In this document: piece by piece, positions 10,435 through 17,879 of the stretch
Layout: the number at the start of each line of letters is the position of its first letter
Numbering within the stretch: the first letter of the stretch is position 1
Source of the DNA: Alphaproteobacteria bacterium
GTDB lineage: Bacteria > Pseudomonadota > Alphaproteobacteria > GCA-2731375
Assembly: GCA_028824965.1 (NCBI GenBank)
Contig: JAPKBD010000005.1
Coordinates: 1 to 37,342, forward strand
DNA length: 37,342 nt
Direction of reading: 5' to 3'
Translations under genes and position numbers: made by a program
Notes under the pieces: generated by a model
Seen by the model: the letters and a program-made list of their open reading frames with translations, nothing else
Told to the model about the DNA's origin: nothing
Databases searched by the model: none

Positions 10435-10470
10435 GCTGGGTACTCACAAGATTGGAAAAAACGGGCCTAA

Positions 10471-10944
10471 TCACGCCTGCCGGCGTTGGCCCACGGGGCG
10501 CATAACCTTCAACAGCCAGAATATGATGCAAAAAACACCGGTCAAAATAACCAGGGCAACCACGGCTGCCAGGCGCTTGCCGAAATTTTCATCCAGGCTA
10601 TAGCCCGGACCCAGCAAATAAACGCACAGGATCTGCACTGATTGCAGGGCCGCACCAGCCGACAGCAATATGGCGATGAAGGTGGAACCGCGTAACGAGC
10701 TCAACACCATACTTTCCACACTGCGCTGCTGGACGATATGGCTGTGATAGGCGCGGTAATGATAGCCGCAGAACCCAACGATACCGACGATCACGACGGC
10801 CCAAAAAATGGCATTTTCATAACTCAAACCATTGATGATCAGATTGAACAGATCCTCAAACGGTTTGTAGAAGTATAAAAAGATCAAGACGACGATGTAG
10901 ATGATGAAACCCACCAGGGTCCAAAACCATTGCCACCCATTCAT
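10471..10944 (-). CDS. Hypothetical multi-pass membrane protein (157 aa)
   Basis: Open ORF with several hydrophobic segments; no family recognised. Confidence 0.65.
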   Translation of the reverse strand: MNGWQWFWTLVGFIIYIVVLIFLYFYKPFEDLFNLIINGLSYENAIFWAVVIVGIVGFCGYHYRAYHSHIVQQRSVESMVLSSLRGSTFIAILLSAGAALQSVQILCVYLLGPGYSLDENFGKRLAAVVALVILTGVFCIIFWLLKVMRPVGQRRQA

Positions 10945-11022
10945 ATGCCGTCCCCTCTAACTCTATTTTGTGACGTCATCTTAACGCCCTCAATTTGTTT
11001 GCGATAGGCCCTCAGCTGCCAT

Positions 11023-12456
11023 TTATACCGGCAAATCCGGTCGGCGCTTGTGCCATTCCGTGGCTTGTTCAAAGGCATCGGCCACTTGCAGCAATAACGG
11101 CTCCTCAAACCACGGGCCCAAAAGCTGCAGGCCAATGGGCAGGCCGTCTTCCGTGAAGCCGCAGGGAATGGAGATCGCCGGTTGGCCTGTGAAGCAGGCC
11201 AGGCGCGTCAATTGACCCAACGCCTTCCAGCCGACAACGTCCCGATCACCAACCATTATGGTGCCCGTATCAATGGGAACAGACGGAATGACTGCCGTGG
11301 GCATGGCCAATATAGGTGTCTGGGCCAGGACACCGGCCATTTCGCTCTGCACCTTGGCTTGGGCCTGGCGGGACTTGATAAAAGCGCTGGCGCTTAACCC
11401 TTCGCCCAAACGCAGGCGCGCGTTCACATCAGGGGATAGATCATCGGCGTTATCCCGCAAATGACCGTCATGGACCGTGTGCGCCTCTGCCATGGCCATA
11501 GTGGACCAGCCATCTATGGCTTCACGGTTAAAGGGCAGGATTACTTCTTCGATCTCAGCACCAAGATCGCTGAGCACCGACAATGCGGCCTGCACCGCAG
11601 CCTCAACCTCCCCGTGCAGGCGGTCAAAATAAAAATCCCGGGGCACACCGATCCGCAGACCGTTAAGTGGCTTGCCCAGCAACGAAGTATAATCGCCGAC
11701 CCGCGCATGGGCCGTGGACGGATCATCTGGGTCCGCCCCAGCGATAGCTGCCAGCACCAAGGCTGCGTCGCGTACGGTTCGTGTTAAGGGGCCGCCATGA
11801 TCCAGGCTTTCGCACAAGGGATAGATACCCGCGCGGGAGGCCAGACCGTAAGTTTGCTTTAAGCCAACAACGCCGCAAAGGGAGGCTGGAATTCGGATGG
11901 AACCGCCGGTATCGCTACCCAATGTGGCCATGGCCAGGGAAGCAGCGGTGGCGCAGCCCGACCCGGATGAGGAGCCGCCCGAGACCCGTTCCAGGTTCCA
12001 TGGGTTCAGTGCCGTGCCCACAATTGGATTGATACCCGTGGGGCCGAACGCGAATTCGTGCAGGTTCAACATGCCCAGCATAATTGCGCCTGCATCCCGC
12101 AGACGGGCAACGGATGTGGCATCACTGTTGGCGATACCTTCGGACAGAATTTTTGAGCCGCATGTCCGTTCCATCCCCGCGACTTGGAACAGATCCTTTA
12201 CGGCCATGGGTATGCCGTGCAGGGGACCGCGATAGTTACCTGCGGCAATCTCCGCCTCCGCCTCTTTCGCCGCGGCCAGGGCTGCATCCGGGTAGAGGGA
12301 GATATAGGCATTCAGGCTAGGGTTCAGAGCATCGATCCGGGCCAGTTGGCTTTCCATCACCGCGACAGGGGAGACTTCGCCACTTTCAATGCGGGGGGCG
12401 AGCGTGGCGATGTCCATCTGGGCCAGTTCAAGCCCAATTACCGATTGATCACTCAT
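11023..12456 (-). CDS. Amidase (GatA/amidase-signature family)
   Basis: Amidase signature GGSSSGSGCATAASLAMATLGSDTGGSIRIPASLCGVVGLKQTYG. Confidence 0.93.
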   Translation of the reverse strand: MSDQSVIGLELAQMDIATLAPRIESGEVSPVAVMESQLARIDALNPSLNAYISLYPDAALAAAKEAEAEIAAGNYRGPLHGIPMAVKDLFQVAGMERTCGSKILSEGIANSDATSVARLRDAGAIMLGMLNLHEFAFGPTGINPIVGTALNPWNLERVSGGSSSGSGCATAASLAMATLGSDTGGSIRIPASLCGVVGLKQTYGLASRAGIYPLCESLDHGGPLTRTVRDAALVLAAIAGADPDDPSTAHARVGDYTSLLGKPLNGLRIGVPRDFYFDRLHGEVEAAVQAALSVLSDLGAEIEEVILPFNREAIDGWSTMAMAEAHTVHDGHLRDNADDLSPDVNARLRLGEGLSASAFIKSRQAQAKVQSEMAGVLAQTPILAMPTAVIPSVPIDTGTIMVGDRDVVGWKALGQLTRLACFTGQPAISIPCGFTEDGLPIGLQLLGPWFEEPLLLQVADAFEQATEWHKRRPDLPV

Positions 12457-13634
12457 AAATCAGCCTCCGGCACAGCGATGATCAGCAAGATGCCATAGAC
12501 GGCAACAAAGATGGCGTCCTTGACCGCGCCCAGGGTCTGCTTGCCCTCACTCCCCTGGATCAGCATGACGATAATCTCCATCACAAAGCCGATCATGGCC
12601 AAAAAGAAGAACGGCCAAATCGTGCTCCACCAGGAAATCTCGACAGGGATCGCAACACCTTGCACGGCGCGCCAGATCAGCAACAAAATCGGCAGGGCCA
12701 TAAAATAAGCATGCGCGAGAAGAAACCGTAGCCTTGTCAGCGTGCGGTCCAAAATCCAAAAGACCAGGAAGAACAGCGCCACATACAGCACATCCCAGAA
12801 CATGGAATTGTAGGCTTGAACGGCACCGTCTTTGCCCTCTTCCGCGCCCGCCGCGTCGCCATCCACGACGGCCGCCATGCCATCGATCTCAAGCAGATTT
12901 ACAAAACCCAGGATCAGCAAAAACGTCATGGCATCGCATAACAGCCACTCCCGCACATTCGCGGAGGTATCCTTGATATTCCAACCGCGCGAGGCTTTGT
13001 CGAACAACAACACCAGCGCAACGGCAAGTGCTGCCGGGTAAATCAGCCGCAAGACCAAGGAATATTGCGTCCCGTCATCGAGATAAATCCAATTCAACAA
13101 CAGAAACGTAAACAACAGGGCCAGCAGGCCAAGCACACGCAAGCCCGCCGGCGTCGGCTGGCTATCGGGCGTTGGGGTGGCCGCTATGGGCGCACTAGGT
13201 ACGGAAATAGATGCGGCTTCAGGATCTGGGATGCCTTGCCTGGAAGATTGCGCAATCATGTAGATCAAAAAGCCAATGAGGCCCAAGCCAGCCACCACCA
13301 ACATGATGACAAAGAATGTGATTGCCCTGCCGTCGGCGCGCCAATCCGCCGCCTGGCCCAATAAACCATCGGTGGAAAATTGCCAGATACCAACGATCGC
13401 CACCACCAACAACAACGCAGCCGCGAGGAGGTATTGATACCAGCGGTTCGCGCCGGACAGCTCCACATTAGAAAGGCCCACACCAGAAAGGCCAGCGCCA
13501 GAAAGGCCAGCGCCAGCTGGGCCAGATTTGGATTTTGCCAATCCGCGGCCAATGAGAAAAACCAGGAACGCCAAGACGCCGACAATGGCTATGGCCGCCA
13601 TTACCTGTAGAAATATAACTGACCGACTATCCAC
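12453..13634 (-). CDS. Hypothetical multi-pass membrane protein with N-terminal GLSxA repeat
   Basis: Multiple TM segments; stop overlaps the downstream amidase start by 4 nt (ATGA-type coupling). Confidence 0.7.
   Translation of the reverse strand: MDSRSVIFLQVMAAIAIVGVLAFLVFLIGRGLAKSKSGPAGAGLSGAGLSGVGLSNVELSGANRWYQYLLAAALLLVVAIVGIWQFSTDGLLGQAADWRADGRAITFFVIMLVVAGLGLIGFLIYMIAQSSRQGIPDPEAASISVPSAPIAATPTPDSQPTPAGLRVLGLLALLFTFLLLNWIYLDDGTQYSLVLRLIYPAALAVALVLLFDKASRGWNIKDTSANVREWLLCDAMTFLLILGFVNLLEIDGMAAVVDGDAAGAEEGKDGAVQAYNSMFWDVLYVALFFLVFWILDRTLTRLRFLLAHAYFMALPILLLIWRAVQGVAIPVEISWWSTIWPFFFLAMIGFVMEIIVMLIQGSEGKQTLGAVKDAIFVAVYGILLIIAVPEADL
13470..13514. repeat. 15-bp in-frame tandem repeat within membrane-protein gene
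   Basis: AGAAAGGCCCACACC / AGAAAGGCCAGCGCC / AGAAAGGCCAGCGCC, encoding GAGLS/GAGLS/GVGLS on the minus strand. Confidence 0.85.
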
Positions 13635-13666
13635 CGTTGGCCCTTCCCTTACATCGACGATGCATT

Positions 13667-14464
13667 TCAGATTTGCAGGTTGACGTTAAAACGATCTTTG
13701 AAAGCCTGACGCAATCTATCAAACTGCACGCCAACCCGTATTACGGAAAAATCACGAAAATCTATGATAGTCGAGGATCGGCCCTGATGGTTAGCATATT
13801 GCGATAGGCCGTAATCAAAAGAAATATCCGCCGCCTCGCGCACTGCCCCATCAACTTCGCCCAAACGGTACTTACTACCCGTCAGTGATAAATTCGCCGA
13901 CGACCCAAAGACCGGCATATTTCGCGCCCAGGCCTGGCTTGCGATCTCGTTGTGCATGGGCCCGGCATTCAACAGCATATCCAGGGTCCCTGCCTTGGAT
14001 GATGATGCCAAAACAAACGGATCCACATCTGCCAGAAAGGCATGATCTTCGCGAAACGGTGCCACGACGGAAAATGGTAGGCTCACCTGTTCCACCATTT
14101 CGGCGACCATGGCATGTTTCTCTTCCGCCATGATGTGCACGGCGGCGGACATCATATAGTTGCCGAACATGCCGGATGGCTTTTCATAGCTGCGTTGTTT
14201 GGCATCAAATATCCGTCTGATCCCCTGTGGCGTAGCCGCCAATATGGCGTAGGCCACATCCAAAGGTGCAATGGCGACACCACCATTGGCCAGGACATCT
14301 AACAAATTGGAGACATCAGCCGAAATTTGTTCAGGGGCAACAGAGGTGTGGGTACGCGCCTCATCGCCTGGCGCTGGCAATAGGGGCGTTTCAGCCTCAA
14401 TTATATTACTTGGTACATTACTTGGCATATTATTTGGTGCCATAAAGCCGGTCGCCCGCATCAC
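13667..14464 (-). CDS. Sua5/YciO/YrdC-domain-like protein
   Basis: [43 protein letters not shown] and [14 protein letters not shown] resemble the YrdC fold. The true start may be internal (MPSNVPSN). Confidence 0.72.
   Translation of the reverse strand: MMRATGFMAPNNMPSNVPSNIIEAETPLLPAPGDEARTHTSVAPEQISADVSNLLDVLANGGVAIAPLDVAYAILAATPQGIRRIFDAKQRSYEKPSGMFGNYMMSAAVHIMAEEKHAMVAEMVEQVSLPFSVVAPFREDHAFLADVDPFVLASSSKAGTLDMLLNAGPMHNEIASQAWARNMPVFGSSANLSLTGSKYRLGEVDGAVREAADISFDYGLSQYANHQGRSSTIIDFRDFSVIRVGVQFDRLRQAFKDRFNVNLQI
14405..14440. repeat. 12-bp in-frame tandem repeat at upp / Sua5-like junction
   Basis: ATTACTTGGTAC / ATTACTTGGCAT / ATTATTTGGTGC, three imperfect units. Confidence 0.7.
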
Positions 14465-15065
14465 CCAGACCGGGCAGAATATAGCCGATTTCGCTTAGTT
14501 GCCGATCAACTGCCGCCGTTAAAATAGGCACGTCCGGGTGCACCTCCGTGAGGGCTGAAATGCCTTCGGGTGCGGCAACCAGGGCGACGAATTTCATACG
14601 TTTGGCACCCGCCTCCTTCAACCGCGTGATGGCGGCGACTGCGGAATTGCCCGTGGCCAGCATGGGATCGACAACAATCACCTGACGCTCCCCAATGGAA
14701 TGGGGCAGCTTGAGGTAATATTCCACCGGCTCCAACGTTTCGTGGTCCCGGTACATGCCGATATGGCCGACGCGGGCTGAGGGGATCAAATCCAACATAC
14801 CTTCCAACAGACCATTACCCGCCCGCAGGATCGAGACCAGGCACAGCTTTTTGCCGTCCAGAACAGGCGCTGCCATGGTTTCCAACGGCGTTTCAATCTC
14901 AACTTTTGTCAGGGCCAGATCCCGCGTCGCCTCAAACGCCAGCAACAACGCGATTTCCCCCAGCAATTGCCGGAATTCCGCCGTCGAGGTTTCCTTTCGG
15001 CGCAGCAAAGTCAATTTGTGCTGGATCAAGGGATGATCCGCCACTTTAAAATTCGGCGCTGTCAT
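14430..15065 (-). CDS. upp: Uracil phosphoribosyltransferase
   Basis: [59 protein letters not shown]-binding and C-terminal motifs. Confidence 0.94.
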   Translation of the reverse strand: MTAPNFKVADHPLIQHKLTLLRRKETSTAEFRQLLGEIALLLAFEATRDLALTKVEIETPLETMAAPVLDGKKLCLVSILRAGNGLLEGMLDLIPSARVGHIGMYRDHETLEPVEYYLKLPHSIGERQVIVVDPMLATGNSAVAAITRLKEAGAKRMKFVALVAAPEGISALTEVHPDVPILTAAVDRQLSEIGYILPGLGDAGDRLYGTK

Positions 15066-15201
15066 GGCCCCGCCCCCCTCAGTTCGGTTTACCGTTTATT
15101 TTACCGTTCAGTGTAGCGTCAGGTTTACGAAGGATATAGCCCCATCGCACCATTCAACGGCGAAAACTTAGAACTATCCAAAATTGCCTCATTTCAGTGC
15201 G

Positions 15202-15217
15202 TTAACCTTTACTTAAC
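15202..15217 (+). promoter_or_regulatory. CtrA-type binding box upstream of flagellin
   Basis: TTAACCTTTACTTAAC = TTAA-N7-TTAAC, matching the established alphaproteobacterial CtrA consensus; about 40 bp upstream of the riboswitch-like leader. Confidence 0.65.
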
Positions 15218-15257
15218 GAATTGCGGATAGCGTCACGGTCCCTTGTAGTATGCAGGG

Positions 15258-15407
15258 GTGCGAACCAAGAAATGGCAAACCGTCGGCAACGGCGGGACGC
15301 AAAGCTACCGGTCCTACACGATCCAGAATGACATCACACGGAAGATTAGAAATTTTCCAAAGGATGCGGATCGAAGGATAGCGGAGTTATCTCAGGAAGA
15401 GACGCAT
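15258..15407 (+). promoter_or_regulatory. Cyclic-di-GMP-I (GEMM-I) riboswitch-like leader of flagellin gene
   Basis: Core AUGGCAAACC-GUCG-GCAA-CGGC-GGGACGCAAAGC with GNRA tetraloop, then GGAUAGCGGAGUUAUC. Closing helix GUGCG(15258-15262):CGCAU(15403-15407) flanks SD AGGAAGAG. Confidence 0.85.
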
Positions 15408-15410
15408 AAA

Positions 15411-16229
15411 ATGGCCTTATCTATCAATACGAACAACGGCGCGGCCATCGCGCTGCAAAAATTTTCAGCTAACAACAACGACCTGAACAAAATTCAAAAC
15501 CATATTTCGTCGGGCAAAAAAGTCGACAGCCCCAAGGACGATGCCGCGACTCTTGCCATCGCCCAGGAATTGCTGGCCACCTACGCTGGCACCGGTGCCG
15601 TTCGAGACGGCCTCAGCCGCGCATCCGCGACCATTGATGTGGCCGTCGCAGCCGGTGAAGCCACCGCAGATATTTTGGTGGAGATGAAAGGCCTTGCTGT
15701 ACAAGCCAGTCAGGAAGGCCTGGACCAGACATCCCGGGATGCACTGAATTCCGCCTTCACCGCCCTGCAGGAACAGGTCACAACCATCAACGACAGCGCA
15801 TCGTTTGCAGGCAGCAACCTGATCGCAGCCGGTGCTGCGGATCAAAATGTATTGAGCGACGACAGCGGTGCGACCATCAAAGTCGCAGCCCAGGATTTGT
15901 CCAGCGACGGCCTGGGCCTGACTGGGCAATCATTGGGCGATGCGGGCAATGCTGCATCCGCCCTGGCCGCGCTTGATGCAGCGATCACGGATGCCTCGTC
16001 GAAATTGGCAAATCTGGGCAGTTCCGCCAATCGGATTGAAACCCATAACGTTAACTTGGGCGTGCAAAATGATACGGTCGCGGCCGGTATCGGGAACCTT
16101 GTGGATGCAGATTTAGCCGCCGACAGCGCCGCCCTGAAATCCGCTGAATTAAAGCAGGCATTGGGTGCCGTCAGTCTGGGCATCGCCAACGCCGCGCCCT
16201 CCAGAATTCTCAGTCTGTTCGGCGGGTAG
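15411..16229 (+). CDS. Flagellin (short, ~272 aa)
   Basis: MALSINTNNGAAIALQKFSANNNDLNKIQNHISSGKKVDSPKDDAATLAIAQ N-terminus and ADLAADSAALKSAELKQALGAVSLGIANAAPSRILSLF C-terminus. The ORF-track start at 15258 lies inside the riboswitch. Confidence 0.92.
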   Translation: MALSINTNNGAAIALQKFSANNNDLNKIQNHISSGKKVDSPKDDAATLAIAQELLATYAGTGAVRDGLSRASATIDVAVAAGEATADILVEMKGLAVQASQEGLDQTSRDALNSAFTALQEQVTTINDSASFAGSNLIAAGAADQNVLSDDSGATIKVAAQDLSSDGLGLTGQSLGDAGNAASALAALDAAITDASSKLANLGSSANRIETHNVNLGVQNDTVAAGIGNLVDADLAADSAALKSAELKQALGAVSLGIANAAPSRILSLFGG

Positions 16230-16303
16230 ACCTCGCTATAGCTCCCCCATAGCTCTCTGACCCTATTCAGCGTAGCATCAGGAAAACCTAAGGGGAGGAA
16301 CCG

Positions 16304-16981
16304 ATGGCTGAAATCAGTTACCCAGAGGATTGGCGAGAGATCCCAGCGGAGACATGGGCAAAAATGCTCATGACGCCGGAACAATATACCGCCATGCGTT
16401 TAGAACGTTTGACGCGGGAGGAAGCGGCACCGGCTGTGGGTGACCCTGCACCGGATTTCAGGCTGGAACTGCTGACGCCGAAGGGCAAACGCACGGGCCG
16501 GATGGTCAGCCTCTCATCCAGTTTCGCGTCTAACCCCCAGAACTCCGGTCGGCCCGTCGGCCTGATCTTCGGCTCCTACACCTGACCGCCTTTTAGAATT
16601 CAGTCCGTGCGGCTGAACGAAATCGCGACACAGTATGGGGCGGAAATGGATTTTTATTGCGTCTATATCCAGGAAGCCCACCCCGATGATGGTTGGCAGG
16701 TGCAACATAACCTGGATGACGACATCATCCTGAATACGCCGAACTCCATTGAAGAACGGGCGGATATTGCCGAAGTTTGCGCCTTGCGGCTGAGTATGGC
16801 CATGCCCATGTTATTGGATGATATGACCGATCAGGCAGACAAGCTGTATAACGCTTTGCCGGAGCGGCTGTACGTGATCGACAAGACCGGCATCGTCCGC
16901 TTTAAGACAGTCGCCGGCTCCCGCGGCTTCGAGCCGGAGGCATGGGCCTCGGCCATCGCCGAATTATTGCGGAGCCCCTGA
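16304..16981 (+). CDS. Iodothyronine deiodinase-like / thioredoxin-fold selenoprotein with in-frame UGA (Sec94)
   Basis: ORFs 16304-16585 and 16607-16981 share a frame. Reading TGA (16583-16585) as Sec gives RPVGLIFGSYT-U-PPFRIQSVRLNEIATQYGAEMDFYCVYIQEAHPDDGWQV, matching the deiodinase GSxTU-P-F and VYIxEAHxxDGW motifs. SD AAGGGGAGG precedes the ATG. Confidence 0.9.
16583..16617 (+). promoter_or_regulatory. Bacterial SECIS-like element
   Basis: UGA followed by hairpin UUCAG-[U bulge]-CC-(GUGC)-GG-CUGAA (16599-16617). The apical-loop G at 16607 lies 21 nt after the UGA. Same layout as the E. coli fdhF hairpin (bulged U, loop starting with G). Confidence 0.75.
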
Positions 16982-17020
16982 TAAAAGACCTGACACGGGG
17001 CCTGACACGAGGAGACTCCT

Positions 17021-17598
17021 TTGTTGAAACTTAGCTGCACAATTTTGTTGGTGGCGTATGGCGTTTTGGCCTTTAACCCGACCCTCGTACTTGCTGCATC
17101 CAGCCATCAACCCTATTCGGGGCAGCAGTCGCGCGACATAAAGGCGTTGTCACAAGAGCAAATCGACGGATATTTGAATGTCAGCGGCATGGGTTTTGCC
17201 AAAAGCGCCGAACTTAACCATTAACCGGGGCCCCTACATCTGCGCCAGCTGGCCGACAGCTAGATCTGACTGTTGAACAATTATCCGCGATATCTGCAAT
17301 CGAGGCAGATATGAAATCAGAGGCTAGACGGCTGGGACGGACAATTCTGGAAAAAGAGCGGCGTCTCGACAATCTGTTTGCCAAAAACCAGGTTGATGCG
17401 ACGGCAATGCGTACGCTGACGGTGGCAATTGGCCAAATGCAGGGAGAACTGCGCGCTGTGCACCTGAAGGCACATATCCAGGTGCGCGCCCTATTAAACG
17501 ACCATCAAATTATCTTATACGACCAACTCCGGGGATATGGGTCCGATAAGCAAGATCGAACCCAACATGGTAAACATTCCAAGCATACCAAACATTAA
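17021..17598 (+). pseudogene. Spy/CpxP-like periplasmic protein (heavy-metal-sensor/LTXXQ-like), disrupted
   Basis: N-part MLKLSCTILLVAYGVLAFNPTLVLA...YLNVSGMGFAKSAELNH stops at TAA, continues in frame as PGPLHLRQLAD, then a 1-nt loss shifts to QLDLTVEQLSAISAIEADMKSEARRLGRTILEKERRLDNLF. His-rich tail. Confidence 0.7.
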
Positions 17599-17599
17599 C

Positions 17600-17649
17600 G
17601 GCTATATATTAATGGCCATAGATTAGCGGCCATAAATTAGCGGCCTTAA
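17600..17649. repeat. 14-bp imperfect tandem repeat, ~3.5 units
   Basis: GGCTATATATTAAT / GGCCATAGATTAGC / GGCCATAAATTAGC / GGCCTTAAGC. Confidence 0.7.
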
Positions 17650-17711
17650 GCGCGGAAAAATGCAGGAAAATCGGGTCATGGGCCGATTTTTAACCTTTTC
17701 GACCCGCTCCA

Positions 17712-17727
17712 TTAACGTCTTATTAAG
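17712..17727 (+). promoter_or_regulatory. CtrA-type binding box upstream of Sel1-repeat gene
   Basis: TTAACGTCTTATTAAG = TTAA-N7-TTAA(G), 34 bp upstream of the second riboswitch-like leader. Confidence 0.55.
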
Positions 17728-17761
17728 ACCTGTTCGCTAAATTGATCAAACACCGCGATAA

Positions 17762-17878
17762 GCGGTAGCGACCACGAAATGGCAAACCGTCGGAAATGGC
17801 GGGACGCAAAACCACCGATCCGTCTGGCCAGACATTCACTTGGCAAGCGGACAGCGGGGTTACCGAAAAGGGCTACGC
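17762..17878 (+). promoter_or_regulatory. Cyclic-di-GMP-I (GEMM-I) riboswitch-like leader of Sel1-repeat gene
   Basis: AAAUGGCAAACC-GUCG-GAAA-UGGC-GGGACGCAAAAC ... GGACAGCGGGGUUACCGA. GAAA tetraloop. Closing helix GC(G)GUAGC(17762-17769):GCUACGC(17872-17878) abuts SD AAAAGGG and the ATG at 17880. Confidence 0.9.
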
Positions 17879-17879
17879 A

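Noticed and set aside
16583-16585. Interpretation of the TGA as a simple nonsense mutation (pseudogene)
   Set aside because: The TGA sits exactly at the family's Sec position, the downstream sequence is intact, and a SECIS-like hairpin follows.
17222-17226. Recoding (e.g. stop-codon readthrough) of the TAA in the Spy-like gene
   Set aside because: A second, frameshifting lesion follows within ~40 nt, so decay (or sequencing error) is the simpler explanation.
17730-17762. Sigma-28-like promoter (CTAAATTGA...CGCGATAA) before riboswitch 2
   Set aside because: Spacer is too short and the -10-like part abuts the riboswitch 5' helix, leaving no room for a suitable TSS.
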